Of a stretch of DNA of 64,000 bases, positions 27,414-36,836 are shown piece by piece. Below the pieces are notes generated by a model, which saw only the letters and a program-made list of their open reading frames with translations, was not told where the DNA came from and ran no database searches. The stretch's first letter is position 1; each line of letters starts with the position of its first letter. The DNA lies in assembly GCA_946478865.1 (NCBI GenBank), contig CAMLDO010000011.1, positions 7,131 to 71,130 on the forward strand, written 5' to 3'. Origin of the DNA: an uncultured Methylobacillus sp. Lineage in GTDB: Bacteria > Pseudomonadota > Gammaproteobacteria > Burkholderiales > Methylophilaceae. Position numbers and translations under genes: made by a program.

Positions 27414-27869
27414 ATGGCGCCCCGATTCGGACGGCATCCCCGGACTCCCGTCATGCGGCGCCTTAAAGCGCTTTTCAGGGATCATGCCGAGTTGCATGCT
27501 CTGGCGGATGCAGCCGGAAAATACACCGGCTTGCAGAATGTGTGGGAAGGGATCGTGCCCGAGGCACTGCTGCCCTATACCCGCGCGGGGAGCGTCAAGC
27601 ACAGGCGTCTGACAGTGTTTGCCGATAACGGCGCCGTCGCGGCCAAGCTCAAACTGCTCTCGCCCAACCTGCTAAAAAACTTGCAAAACAAGGGGCTAGA
27701 AGTTACTTCAATTCGTATCGAAGTGCAAGTGCAATCGAAGCGCCGCGCTCGGCCGGCCGCTGCCAGAGAGCTTAGCAACCAAGCCGCGACCAGCCTTGCA
27801 CAATTTGCAGAGCAGCTACCGGATTCGCCCCTGCGCGATGCCTTGCGTCGTCTAGCCGGACGACGCTGA
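27414..27869 (+). CDS. DUF721 (DciA-like) protein
   Basis: A 151-residue basic protein. The DUF721 core (about residues 15-105) is recognised by the VWEGIVPEALLPYTRAGS and LTVFADNGAVAAKLKLLSPNLL segments, a KH-like fold. Members include DciA, the helicase operator that loads DnaB in bacteria without DnaC; the assignment here is by family only. The tail is Arg/Ala-rich. Good ribosome site (AGAGG). It diverges from the M23-secA operon and is followed 2 bases later by the TauE gene. Confidence 0.8.
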   Translation: MAPRFGRHPRTPVMRRLKALFRDHAELHALADAAGKYTGLQNVWEGIVPEALLPYTRAGSVKHRRLTVFADNGAVAAKLKLLSPNLLKNLQNKGLEVTSIRIEVQVQSKRRARPAAARELSNQAATSLAQFAEQLPDSPLRDALRRLAGRR

Positions 27870-27871
27870 AC

Positions 27872-28663
27872 ATGGAGTGGCTGCTTTACCTCGCGACCGG
27901 CTTCTGCGCCGGCCTGCTCTCCGGAATGTTCGGTGTCGGCGGCGGGATTATCGTGGTGCCGATACTGGCGGTAATCTTCGCCGGCCTGCATTTTCCGCCC
28001 GATCATCTCATGCATCTCGCCATCGGCACCTCGCTCGCGACCATCATCGTCAACTCCATTGTCTCGACCAGGGCACACCATCGGCACGGCAACGTCAATT
28101 GGTGGATCTTCCGCTACATGGCTCCGGCCGGGGTCGTGGGCGCAATCCTGGCAAGCTGGCTGGCCTCCCGCATCCATAGCGACGGCTTGCAGCTCATTTT
28201 TGCGATCTTCGAATGCGCGGTCGCGGTTCACCTGTTCTGGGGCAAGCTGCCGCACAAGCACCAGGAATTCACTTCGCGGTTGCTCCTGTCCTCATTTGGC
28301 ACCGTGGTCGGCTTTACCTCCAGCCTGCTGGGCATCGGCGGCGGCACGGTGTCCGTCCCCTTCCTCATTTACGGTACGCGCGACATGCGGGCCGCCATTG
28401 GTACTGCCGCAGCCATCGGGTTACCGCTGTCGGTCGTGGGAACGATAGGATATGTGGTGGCAGGAGCTCATGTGAACGGATTGCCCGCGCCCAGCCTCGG
28501 CTACGTTTATTTGCCTGCCGCGGCGGGCATCATCGTGACCGGCATTTTCGGTGCACCACTGGGGGTCAGGCTTGCGCAGCGGCTGCCGATTCCCGTACTG
28601 AAAAGATGCCTCGCCGTGCTGCTGTTCCTGCTCGGGGTGAAAATGGGGTGGAAGCTGCTATGA
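27872..28663 (+). CDS. TauE/SafE-family sulfite/organosulfonate exporter
   Basis: A 263-residue membrane protein with about eight transmembrane helices and the two family repeats, each opening with a glycine-rich motif: GLLSGMFGVGGGIIVVP near residue 13 and GIGGGTVSVPF near 154. Such proteins export sulfite, sulfoacetate or related anions, and the substrate here is not known. It begins 2 bases after the DUF721 stop and overlaps the 3' end of cca by 6 bases on the opposite strand. Confidence 0.88.
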   Translation: MEWLLYLATGFCAGLLSGMFGVGGGIIVVPILAVIFAGLHFPPDHLMHLAIGTSLATIIVNSIVSTRAHHRHGNVNWWIFRYMAPAGVVGAILASWLASRIHSDGLQLIFAIFECAVAVHLFWGKLPHKHQEFTSRLLLSSFGTVVGFTSSLLGIGGGTVSVPFLIYGTRDMRAAIGTAAAIGLPLSVVGTIGYVVAGAHVNGLPAPSLGYVYLPAAAGIIVTGIFGAPLGVRLAQRLPIPVLKRCLAVLLFLLGVKMGWKLL

Positions 28664-29872
28664 CTTCGGCAGCTGCGCCACGGCCTCGACCCGCGCCTTG
28701 AACACGGCCTCCCGGATCTTTTCGGGCTGATCCAGGCTTCGGGCGATCGCGCCAGCATCGACTGCCAGCGCCGCCGCGAGCGCCTGCTTAAGATAATCTG
28801 CCTCGGGGAAAGCACGGGTCTCGAATCCCGGCCGACCGCGCAGATCGCTTTCGCAGGCTTGCAGAAACGCTGTAAACCGCTCGGGTTGGCGCAGTGCATC
28901 GGTATCGTGCAGCAGTTGCACCACGGTATCGGACCGCATTTCCAGAGCGCGATACGCCTTGCCGTGGTAATGGGCAGTTATGACGCCAAGATCACGGCAG
29001 TCGTTAGGTACGCGCAGCCGCTTGCACAACTCCTTGACCAGCCCGACGCCGCGCTCCTCGTGACCGATGTGGCGCGGCAGCATGTCCTTGGGTGTCGTGC
29101 CCTTGCCCAGGTCATGGGTCAAGGCGGCGAAACGTACCGCCAGCGCAAATCCCTGCGAGGCCGCGTAGTCCAGCACCAGCATGACATGCACGCCGGTATC
29201 GACTTCCGGGTGATGCTGCGGCGGCTGCGGCACGCCGAACAGACGATCCACTTCCGGCAGAACTTTCTTCAGCGCATCACATGCGCGCAGCACCTCGAAC
29301 ATGCGTGAAGGCCTGGCCTCCATGAGCCCTTTCGCCAGCTCCTGCCACACACGCTCGGGTACCAGCGCATCCACTTCGCCGCTTTCGACCATCTCGCCCA
29401 TGAGCGCCATCGTTTCATCGGCCACGGTAAAATCGGGGAAGCGCGCGGCAAAGCGCGCCAGCCGCAGAATCCGCACCGGGTCCTCGATGAATGCCGGTCC
29501 GACATGGCGCAGGATTTTCGCTTGCAGGTCGGTCACGCCATTGTGTGGGTCAATCAGCTTCCCGCTGGCATCCCTTGCTATGGCATTGATGGTCAGATCG
29601 CGCCGTTCCAGGTCCTGCTCCAGCGTCACATCCGGTGCCGCGTAGACCTGAAACCCCTTGTAGCCTTTAGCGGTCTTGCGCTCGGTGCGAGCGAGCGCAT
29701 ACTCTTCCTGCGTTTCAGGGTGGAGAAAAACGGGGAAATCCTTGCCTACCGGCCGGTAGCCCAGTTGCGTCATCTGCTCCGGCGTGGCGCCCACCACCAC
29801 CCAATCGTGATCCTGCACGGATCGCCCGAGCAGTTCGTCCCGCACCGCACCGCCGACACAGTAAATCTGCAT
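28658..29872 (-). CDS. cca: Multifunctional CCA-adding tRNA nucleotidyltransferase
   Basis: A 404-residue class II CCA enzyme. GGAVRDELLGR is at residues 7-17 and the catalytic HDWVVVG block is near 23. RRDLTINAIA binds nucleotide near 90. A C-terminal HD phosphohydrolase domain (ALTHDLGKG near 250) gives the multifunctional gammaproteobacterial-type architecture. It adds or repairs the 3' CCA of tRNAs. Start MQIYCVGGAVRD fits relatives. It lies 3 bases downstream of the NDUFA9-like gene. Confidence 0.95.
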   Translation of the reverse strand: MQIYCVGGAVRDELLGRSVQDHDWVVVGATPEQMTQLGYRPVGKDFPVFLHPETQEEYALARTERKTAKGYKGFQVYAAPDVTLEQDLERRDLTINAIARDASGKLIDPHNGVTDLQAKILRHVGPAFIEDPVRILRLARFAARFPDFTVADETMALMGEMVESGEVDALVPERVWQELAKGLMEARPSRMFEVLRACDALKKVLPEVDRLFGVPQPPQHHPEVDTGVHVMLVLDYAASQGFALAVRFAALTHDLGKGTTPKDMLPRHIGHEERGVGLVKELCKRLRVPNDCRDLGVITAHYHGKAYRALEMRSDTVVQLLHDTDALRQPERFTAFLQACESDLRGRPGFETRAFPEADYLKQALAAALAVDAGAIARSLDQPEKIREAVFKARVEAVAQLPKS

Positions 29873-29875
29873 CGG

Positions 29876-30832
29876 CTATTGCTCTCTTCCGGCCTGGGTG
29901 CGGAATTTCAGGTAGGCATTGCGCGGCGTATCGTCAGCCAGATACTCGGGCACGACGGCTTCCAGCGCCGTCGGCTGGAGATGGAAGATTTCGGGGAAAG
30001 GGCAGTCGCACACGCTATCCACCTTCATCGAATAATAGTTGTCGCGCGTCATGAGTTTGACGGGTAGCAACTCCATCGCCCAGGCCTGCAGATAGGACAG
30101 ACGGTCGTTCAGGCCGACGATGCAGCGCCGCAGCTTCAATGTATCGACCACGTACCGCACCAGTTCGCGCAAGGTATAAACGCGCGGCCCGCACAGGTTG
30201 TATATCTCTCCGAACGTATCAGGATTTTCCACACTGGCGACAAACGCCTGCGCGACATCCTCGACGAATACCGGCTGGAAGCGCGCTGCGGGCCTGGCCA
30301 GCACGATGACGGGCATCAGCCGGGAGATCTGCGCGAACAGATTGAGGAAACTGTCCCCTCGGCCGAAAATCACCGAAGGGCGAAAAATCGTGACCTTGAG
30401 GGATTCATGCGCCGCTTGCATCACGGCCGCTTCGCCGCGCGCGCGGGAACGCAGGTATTTGCTGGGGGCGCCTTCGGAAGCCTGTAGCGCGCTCATTTGC
30501 AACAGGCGCGGAATGCCGGCTGTCTGGCAAGCGGTCGCGATTCGGCGCGGCAGGTCCGCATGGATTTTGTCGAAGCTGCGACCATGGGATTCCTGCAGGA
30601 TGCCGATCAGGTTGATCACCGCATCGCACCCAGTCAGCGCACGTTGAAGCGCGGCGTCGAAAAACACGTCGCATTCCTCGACCTGCACATTGGGCAGCAG
30701 GATCAGATGTTTTGCACGCTCCCGGCGACGCGTGAGCACCTTGACCTCATAGCCGGCCGCGCTCAGGCGCTGAACGATATGACTGCCGACGAATCCCGAG
30801 CCTCCCAGAACGCAAACTTTTTTTATTTTCAT
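29876..30832 (-). CDS. NDUFA9-like NAD(P)H-binding protein, atypical SDR
   Basis: A 318-residue Rossmann-fold protein beginning with the cofactor loop CVLGGSGFVGSHIVQRL. Atypical SDR relatives include the mitochondrial complex I subunit NDUFA9, though the bacterial protein's role is not known. Conserved segments include DAVINLIGIL, FRPSVIFGRGD and QPVFVEDVAQAF. I chose the ATG at 30832; an earlier ATG at 30847 overlaps the stop of the transglycosylase gene (ATGA) and would add five residues. It belongs to the slt-NDUFA9-cca transcript. Confidence 0.87.
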   Translation of the reverse strand: MKIKKVCVLGGSGFVGSHIVQRLSAAGYEVKVLTRRRERAKHLILLPNVQVEECDVFFDAALQRALTGCDAVINLIGILQESHGRSFDKIHADLPRRIATACQTAGIPRLLQMSALQASEGAPSKYLRSRARGEAAVMQAAHESLKVTIFRPSVIFGRGDSFLNLFAQISRLMPVIVLARPAARFQPVFVEDVAQAFVASVENPDTFGEIYNLCGPRVYTLRELVRYVVDTLKLRRCIVGLNDRLSYLQAWAMELLPVKLMTRDNYYSMKVDSVCDCPFPEIFHLQPTALEAVVPEYLADDTPRNAYLKFRTQAGREQ

Positions 30833-30843
30833 GAACACAGCGA

Positions 30844-32799
30844 TCATTCCTCCGACGTTGCTGTTTCCGCAGCCGGAACTGCTTCCGCCGCGGTTCCGCT
30901 GCCGGCGATCAGTCCCAGCCGCTGCTTGATGGTCTTGACCTGCGTGCCTAGCCGATGCGCGTAGAAATAGGCGTTGCTCATCACCTTCTGCACATAGTTG
31001 CGCGTCTCGCTGAAAGGGATGGTTTCGGCATAGATCGCGCCCTCCATCGGCTCTTCCTGCGCCCAGCGCAAAGCACGGGTCGGCCCGGCATTGTAGGCCG
31101 CTGTCGCCATCAACGGCTGGCCGCCCATCTTGTCGAGCGCATAGCGCAGGTAGTGCGTACCGAATTGTATATTGGTATCGAGCTGATTGATCATGCCCTG
31201 ATTGTAGCCATCCATGCCCAGCCGTTTTGCAATCCATTTCGCGGTGGCCGGCATCACCTGCATCAGACCGGACGCCCCTACACCGGACCGGGCATAGCTG
31301 ATAAATCGGCTTTCCTGACGGATGAGACCGTAGACCCAGGCCTCGTCGAGGTCGTTTTCGCGCACGTAGGTATCCATGACGTCACGATATGGCGTCGGAT
31401 AGCGCATCACGAAATCGTGCGTCACCTTGGTCTTCTCCGCTGTATTGATCGCGATGTCATACCACTCCTCGCGGAAGGCGACTTCGGCCGCGGCGATAAG
31501 CTGTTTGTCGTCCAGGTTCTGCATGGCCTTGGCCCATTCGCTGCGCGACTCCCAGCGCATATCCAGGCGATGCAGTTCCAGCGCGCGCTGAACGCCGGGA
31601 ATAGTTTGCGCGGCGCTCATATCCTGAGACGTGGCCTTGTACGACACTGGCGGAGCGCTGATGATCTCCCCCAGTTCCTCCTCTGCCAGCAGCCCGTAAT
31701 AGGTACGCTCGCGGGAAAGCGGCAGCCATATCCTGTTGGCCTGCACGATCTGCCCTTTTTCCTTGAGCACGCGACCATACCAGTATTGCCAGGACTGCTC
31801 GTCGCGCATGTCCGCCGGCATTCCCTCGATCACCTCTCTGAGGGCTTCCCAGTTCTTGACGCGCAAGGCAGCACGGGCTTTCCAGGCAATCTGGTCCCGG
31901 CTCAGCTCGGTATTCCGTGCGTAACCGAACCAGTCCAGCGCCAGCGGATCGTGGCGACGCGCAGCGTGCAGTGCCATGCGGCCCCACAGGTACTGCTGAT
32001 CCTTCTCGCTGTAACCGGACTTCAGCTCCTGCCATACCTTGAGCGCCAGTTCCGGCTGACTGCGTGAAATCCGCTCGATCGCGTACAGATTCAATTCTTT
32101 TCCAAGACGGGTCTTGGTTGTGAAGGTCTTTTTCTCCAGCACACGCTGCGGATTTTCGTACACCGTATCGAAAAACTTGAGGCTGGACGTTTCGAATTGC
32201 GGCAGACGCTGCGCCACTGCCTTGGCTACCGTGACCTTGCCTTCTCCCAAGGCGAGACGGACACGCTCCCAGATATCGTCCGCCGTAAGTTCGCCTGCCT
32301 TGATCATGGCATCGTAAAGCGCATTGCAGCTATCGGGCTGCATGTTGGGGGAGAACCATAATGGGCGGGCGGCATTAAACGCCTTGCTGTCACCCGAGGC
32401 TGCCCTGCCCAAGGCGGCATAACAGCTGACCGCCGCATCCTCGCCCGTCATGCGCGGCAGTTCCTCGAAAAAGATTTGCCACTCGCCGCGCTTGCCCAGT
32501 TTCTTCAGCCATTCGATGCGCACCCGATTAGCGAATGGGAATTCGTCATAGCGCGTCAGAAAATCGCGTACCTCATCAGTGGAGGCAGTTTCGAGCAGGA
32601 GAAGAATTCGCCAGTAATCGACGTAAGGCGCCAGGATGTAATTCTGGCCGTGAAGCTGGGAGGAGTATTGGTCAAGAGCAGCCGCGTCACGCTCGTTATA
32701 GGCTTGCCGCGCTGCGACAAAATCGTCCTGAGGACTGTCCGCCCAGGCCGGGCTGACCACGAGAAATGCGACCCCGAGTAACCACCAAGCGCGCTGCAT
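30844..32799 (-). CDS. Soluble lytic transglycosylase, Slt70-like
   Basis: A 651-residue secreted murein hydrolase. After a signal peptide (cleaved after AWA, about residue 20) comes a long alpha-superhelical U-domain (about 25-440), then a linker, then the SLT catalytic domain with the catalytic glutamate in GLIRQESRF near residue 490 and GASGLMQVMPAT near 505. It cleaves glycan strands to 1,6-anhydro-muropeptides. AGGTG precedes the ATG at 32799; a GTG three codons earlier is also possible. The NDUFA9-like gene follows with overlap. Confidence 0.92.
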   Translation of the reverse strand: MQRAWWLLGVAFLVVSPAWADSPQDDFVAARQAYNERDAAALDQYSSQLHGQNYILAPYVDYWRILLLLETASTDEVRDFLTRYDEFPFANRVRIEWLKKLGKRGEWQIFFEELPRMTGEDAAVSCYAALGRAASGDSKAFNAARPLWFSPNMQPDSCNALYDAMIKAGELTADDIWERVRLALGEGKVTVAKAVAQRLPQFETSSLKFFDTVYENPQRVLEKKTFTTKTRLGKELNLYAIERISRSQPELALKVWQELKSGYSEKDQQYLWGRMALHAARRHDPLALDWFGYARNTELSRDQIAWKARAALRVKNWEALREVIEGMPADMRDEQSWQYWYGRVLKEKGQIVQANRIWLPLSRERTYYGLLAEEELGEIISAPPVSYKATSQDMSAAQTIPGVQRALELHRLDMRWESRSEWAKAMQNLDDKQLIAAAEVAFREEWYDIAINTAEKTKVTHDFVMRYPTPYRDVMDTYVRENDLDEAWVYGLIRQESRFISYARSGVGASGLMQVMPATAKWIAKRLGMDGYNQGMINQLDTNIQFGTHYLRYALDKMGGQPLMATAAYNAGPTRALRWAQEEPMEGAIYAETIPFSETRNYVQKVMSNAYFYAHRLGTQVKTIKQRLGLIAGSGTAAEAVPAAETATSEE

Positions 32800-32880
32800 G
32801 AGAAACACCTACGGACTGCTATTGAGTGGGAAGAATAGCACAGGGCAAAGAGTCGGTGAATCGGTGCTTCGTCCCCGACC

Positions 32881-33096
32881 TTATTTGCCGCGCAACAACC
32901 ATCTGTAGAAGCGATGGGCAGTCCAGACAGGCAAGGCGATGACGGTCGTCCACCCCATCGCCAGCACAAGGATTTCCGCCCACTCGGGCAAGAGACCGGC
33001 ATGCGGGCCGGCCAGCACGATGACGATGAGAAATGCTAGTGCAGCAACGACCGCCAGCGACACGAGATAGACAAGTACCGCCAGCAGGTACCGCAT
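32881..33096 (-). CDS. Small two-helix membrane protein, unknown
   Basis: A 71-residue protein with two hydrophobic helices (about residues 4-28 and 40-62) and a basic C-terminus (RFYRWLLRGK) that would sit in the cytoplasm. No family is recognised. It lies 13 bases downstream of another two-helix protein on the same strand and between lpxC and slt, suggesting an envelope role by context only. Confidence 0.62.
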   Translation of the reverse strand: MRYLLAVLVYLVSLAVVAALAFLIVIVLAGPHAGLLPEWAEILVLAMGWTTVIALPVWTAHRFYRWLLRGK

Positions 33097-33109
33097 GCCT
33101 GATATGAGC

Positions 33110-33292
33110 TTAGAACAGAATGATCCGCCCTATCGCCCAAGCCACCATCACGATAACGAAGACGATCAGGATCAGTTTGGAAATCTGCAACGCAAAGCGC
33201 AGATAGCGCTTGTCGCGAGTAAAAAGATAGACGCCGAAAGTAACGGCGATGGCAATCGCTCCGAGGATGAGCATGAAGCGGAGTACAAGCAT
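33110..33292 (-). CDS. Very small two-helix membrane protein, unknown
   Basis: A 60-residue protein with helices at about residues 5-24 and 40-58 separated by a basic loop TRDKRYLRFALQ. No named domain. It starts 18 bases after lpxC ends on the same strand, so it is likely on the tail of the dcw transcript. Relatives annotated only as hypothetical occur at this position in some betaproteobacteria as far as I recall; this is uncertain. Confidence 0.6.
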   Translation of the reverse strand: MLVLRFMLILGAIAIAVTFGVYLFTRDKRYLRFALQISKLILIVFVIVMVAWAIGRIILF

Positions 33293-33309
33293 TGCTTGAC
33301 TCCGCTAGC

Positions 33310-34227
33310 TCATGCGGCCAATTGAGGTTGCAGCGGGAGGAAGACGCTGGGCGCTTCCGCTTCCTGCTCGAAGGTCGCGTATTCCCACGCTTCCGCGTCG
33401 GCGAGCAGCGCGCGCAATAGTTTGTTATTGAGCGCGTGGCCGGACTTGTAGGCGTAGAAGGCGCCGATGATCGGATGACCCAGGATATAAAGGTCACCGA
33501 TCGCATCCAGCACCTTGTGTTTCACGAACTCATCCTCGTAGCGCAGTCCTTCGCTGTTGAGGATGCGGTACTCGTCGAGTACGACTGCGTTGTCGAGGCT
33601 GCCGCCACGGGCAAGGCCCATGTTGCGCAGCATCTCGACCTCGTGCATGAAGCCAAAGGTGCGAGCGCGGCTGATTTCGCGGATATAGGAATCGACCGCG
33701 AAATCGATCGTGACGGTCTTGCCCGTGTGCTCGATCACGGGATGGTCGAAATCGATGCCGAATTCGATCTTGAACCCGTGGTACGGCTCGAAGCGCACCC
33801 ACTTGTCGCCGTCCTGCACTTCGACAGTCTTCTTGATGCGGATGAACTTCTTGGGCACCGGCTGTTCGACGACCCCTGCAGATTGGATCAAATAGACGAA
33901 CGGACCGGCACTGCCATCGAGGATGGGCACTTCGGAGGCGGTGAGGTCGATGTACGCATTATCGATGCCCAGGCCAGCAAGGGCAGACATCAGATGCTCG
34001 ACCGTGGCAACGCGTACGCCATCGACATCCAGCGTGGAGGAGAGCCGGGTGTCCTTGACGAGATGCGGCAGGGCCTTGATTTCTACGGGATGTTCGAGGT
34101 CGACCCGGCGAAAAACGATGCCGGTATCGGGCGCAGCCGGGCGCAAGGTGATCTTCACCTTGTCTCCGGTATGCAAGCCCACGCCCGTGGCGTGGATCAC
34201 CTGTTTCAACGTGCGCTGTTTCAACAC
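33310..34227 (-). CDS. lpxC: UDP-3-O-acyl-N-acetylglucosamine deacetylase
   Basis: A 305-residue zinc amidase, the committed step of lipid A synthesis, exactly the usual length. TGVGLHTG is near residue 15, the metal and catalytic residues appear in [14 protein letters not shown] VEHLMSAL (His near 79), LDGSAGPF, and the [14 protein letters not shown] block (His and Asp near 238). I chose the GTG at 34227: AAGGAAA lies 8 bases before it and the protein then begins as LKQRTLKQ, as in E. coli. It closes the dcw cluster. Confidence 0.96.
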   Translation of the reverse strand: MLKQRTLKQVIHATGVGLHTGDKVKITLRPAAPDTGIVFRRVDLEHPVEIKALPHLVKDTRLSSTLDVDGVRVATVEHLMSALAGLGIDNAYIDLTASEVPILDGSAGPFVYLIQSAGVVEQPVPKKFIRIKKTVEVQDGDKWVRFEPYHGFKIEFGIDFDHPVIEHTGKTVTIDFAVDSYIREISRARTFGFMHEVEMLRNMGLARGGSLDNAVVLDEYRILNSEGLRYEDEFVKHKVLDAIGDLYILGHPIIGAFYAYKSGHALNNKLLRALLADAEAWEYATFEQEAEAPSVFLPLQPQLAA

Positions 34228-34260
34228 CCGAACATTTCCTTTATTAACCAATCACCTGCA

Positions 34261-34269
34261 ATGATAGCA
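34261..34269 (-). promoter_or_regulatory. Possible extended -10 promoter of lpxC
   Basis: On the minus strand TGC precedes TATCAT, 34 bases before the GTG start of lpxC. No -35 is evident. This would give lpxC its own expression apart from ftsZ. Confidence 0.4.
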
Positions 34270-34351
34270 CGAACCATGCCTCATTAGCCTCCAAAGTACT
34301 GGGCGAGCGTTTCGCCCGCTTCAGCCTCAGGTATGACAACCAGATGACGAA

Positions 34352-35518
34352 TTAGTCCGCCTGCTTGCGCAAAAACGCCGGAATATCGAACTCGTCCATG
34401 CCGGTGTTCTTCATCGCCTCGACCTGTGCGCGACGTGCGTTCGGGCGGAACGCGGCCGGCTCGTCGTCGTCGATGGAACCCATGAACATCGGCTGGTTGG
34501 TCGTACCGTTGAGCAGCGGCGACATCACCTTGAGCTCAGGCTTCTGCTGGCGGCGTGCGGCACCGCCTGCCAGACCGGTCGCAACCAGGGTAATGCGCAG
34601 GTCGTCGCCGAGCGATTCGTCGAACACGTTACCGAAGAACACCGAAGCGTCTTCCGCCGTGAAGGACTTGATCGTGTTCATCACTTCGTAGAACTCGTCC
34701 ATGGTGAAGGTATCGGCACTGGAGGTGATATTCACCAGAACGCCGCGTGCGCCTTCCAGGTTGACGTTTTCCAGGAACGGGCTGTTGACGGCCTGTTCAG
34801 CGGCGATACGTGCACGGTTATCGCCGGAAGCGACCGCGGAACCCATCATCGCCATGCCGTTTTCGGACATCACGGTACGCACGTCGGCGAAGTCGACGTT
34901 CACCATGCCTTCGCCGTTGATAACCTCGGCGATGCCGGCAACGGCGTTATGTAGCACGCCGTTGGCGGCGCGGTAGGCTTCCTTGACGGTGATCTTGCCG
35001 CCCAGCACCTGAATCAGCTTCTCGTTAGGCACCACCAGCAGCGAATCGACGTGCTTGGTGAGCTCGGCCACGCCTTCGTCGGCCAGCTTCATGCGCTTGT
35101 TTTCGAAGCCGAACGGCTTGGTGACGACGGCGACGGTCAGGATGCCCAGTTCCTTCGCGACTTCCGCCACCACCGGTGCAGCGCCGGTACCGGTACCGCC
35201 ACCCATGCCGGCGGTAATGAACAGCATGTCGGCGCCGTCGATGATCTCGGCGATACGCTCGCGGTCTTCCAGCGCGGCTTCGCGGCCCATTTCGGGACGG
35301 CCGCCAGCGCCCAGACCACGGGTCAGCTCCGCGCCCAATTGCAGCTGGATCTTGGCACGGCTCTTCTTGAGCACCTGCATGTCAGTGTTGGCGACGATGA
35401 ACTCGACGCCGTTCACGTTGTTGTCGATCATGTGCTCGATTGCATTGCCGCCGCAACCGCCCACGCCGATTACCTTGATGACCGCTTCTTGCGAATCACG
35501 ATCCATGATTTCAAACAT
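34352..35518 (-). CDS. ftsZ: Cell-division GTPase FtsZ
   Basis: A 388-residue tubulin homologue. The GTP-binding signature GGGTGTGAAP lies near residue 105, the T7 loop NVDFADVRTVM near 206, and the C-terminal peptide DEFDIPAFLRKQ, which binds FtsA and ZipA, is intact. An AAAGGAGG site before the ATG at 35518 fixes the start. It forms the division ring. A 61-base gap separates it from ftsA. Confidence 0.99.
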   Translation of the reverse strand: MFEIMDRDSQEAVIKVIGVGGCGGNAIEHMIDNNVNGVEFIVANTDMQVLKKSRAKIQLQLGAELTRGLGAGGRPEMGREAALEDRERIAEIIDGADMLFITAGMGGGTGTGAAPVVAEVAKELGILTVAVVTKPFGFENKRMKLADEGVAELTKHVDSLLVVPNEKLIQVLGGKITVKEAYRAANGVLHNAVAGIAEVINGEGMVNVDFADVRTVMSENGMAMMGSAVASGDNRARIAAEQAVNSPFLENVNLEGARGVLVNITSSADTFTMDEFYEVMNTIKSFTAEDASVFFGNVFDESLGDDLRITLVATGLAGGAARRQQKPELKVMSPLLNGTTNQPMFMGSIDDDEPAAFRPNARRAQVEAMKNTGMDEFDIPAFLRKQAD

Positions 35519-35579
35519 TTGGCTTCCTCCTTTGTCTGCCGTCTGCAACTAAATAACTACTAACGATTACTCTTCCAGG

Positions 35580-36815
35580 CTAGAAATTGCCCTGGAACCA
35601 ACTCTTCATTTTTTGCCAGATCAGTTCGAGCGAATTCGACTCCAGTTGGCCCTGGATGTGACGCTCGATCTGCTGTTTGCCCATCAACACCAGCCCCACG
35701 CCGGTGGCGTAGCGCGGATTCCCGACCACTTCGGACAGCCCGCCCACATAGCGCGGAAGCCCTTGGCGTACCGGCATGTGGAAGATTTCCTCGCCCAGCT
35801 CCACCATGCCCTTCATCATGCTGCTGCCGCCGGTGATGACGATGCCGGAGGCGATCATCTCTTCCATGCCGCTGCGGCGCAGCTCGTTTAATACGAATTC
35901 GTACAACTCGACCACGCGCGGCTCGATTACCTCGGCCAGCGTCTGTACCGACAGCTCGCGCGGATCGCGGCCATCCACACCCGGCACCTCGACAATCTCC
36001 TTGGGGTCGGCCAGCTGACGCAGCGCGCAGCCGTGCTTGACCTTGATGTCCTCGGCCGACTGCGTCGGTGTGCGGAACGCGACGGCGACGTCGTTGGTAA
36101 TCTGGTCGCCGGCGATGGGGATCACCGCGGTGTGGCGGATCGCGCCCTGCTTGAACACGGCGATATCGGTCGTACCGCCGCCGATGTCCACCAGGCACAC
36201 GCCCAGCTCCTTTTCGTCCTCAGTCAGTACCGCGACGCTGGATGCGAGCGGTTGCAGCACGAGGTCGGTCACTTCGAGGCCGCAGCGCTTCACGCACTTG
36301 ACGATGTTCTGTGCGGCGGAGACGGCGCCGGTAACGATGTGCACCTTCACTTCCAGCTTCATGCCGCTCATGCCGATCGGCTCGCGCACGTCTTCCTGGC
36401 CGTCGATGATGAATTCCTGCGTGAGGATGTGCAGGATCTGCTGATCGGTCGGCAAGGCGATGGCACGCGCAGTCTCGACCACGCGGTCCACGTCCATCTG
36501 CATCACTTCGGCGTCCTTGATCTTCACCATGCCGTGCGAATTGAGGCTCTTGATGTGGCTGCCGGCAATCCCGGTGAACACGCTGCTGATCTTGCAGTCC
36601 GCCATGAGCTCGGCTTCTTCCAGCGCGCGCTGGATCGCCTGCACCGTGGAGTCGATGTTGACCACCACGCCTTTTTTCAGCCCACGTGACGGATGCTGTC
36701 CGAGGCCGACGACTTTCAGATTTCCGTCAGCCTGCAACTCGGCCACGATGGCGACGATCTTGGAGGTACCAATATCCAGACCGACGATCAAGTTTTGTTC
36801 CCTTATCCTGCTCAT
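35580..36815 (-). CDS. ftsA: Cell-division actin-like protein FtsA
   Basis: A 411-residue actin-family ATPase beginning with the phosphate-1 motif GLDIGTSKIVA. Phosphate-2 CLVDIGGGTTDIAVF lies near residue 205 and the adenosine motif IVITGGSSMM near 335. The C-terminal end QKMKSWFQGNF is the membrane-targeting amphipathic helix. It tethers FtsZ to the membrane. It begins 21 bases after ftsQ. Confidence 0.98.
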   Translation of the reverse strand: MSRIREQNLIVGLDIGTSKIVAIVAELQADGNLKVVGLGQHPSRGLKKGVVVNIDSTVQAIQRALEEAELMADCKISSVFTGIAGSHIKSLNSHGMVKIKDAEVMQMDVDRVVETARAIALPTDQQILHILTQEFIIDGQEDVREPIGMSGMKLEVKVHIVTGAVSAAQNIVKCVKRCGLEVTDLVLQPLASSVAVLTEDEKELGVCLVDIGGGTTDIAVFKQGAIRHTAVIPIAGDQITNDVAVAFRTPTQSAEDIKVKHGCALRQLADPKEIVEVPGVDGRDPRELSVQTLAEVIEPRVVELYEFVLNELRRSGMEEMIASGIVITGGSSMMKGMVELGEEIFHMPVRQGLPRYVGGLSEVVGNPRYATGVGLVLMGKQQIERHIQGQLESNSLELIWQKMKSWFQGNF

Positions 36816-36836
36816 ATCTTCTCCATCAGGCGGCGA

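Noticed and set aside
34290..34330. Terminator between ftsZ and lpxC
   Set aside because: A 6-base stem (GGGCGA/TCGCCC) is present but no T-run follows on the minus strand, so termination is not supported.
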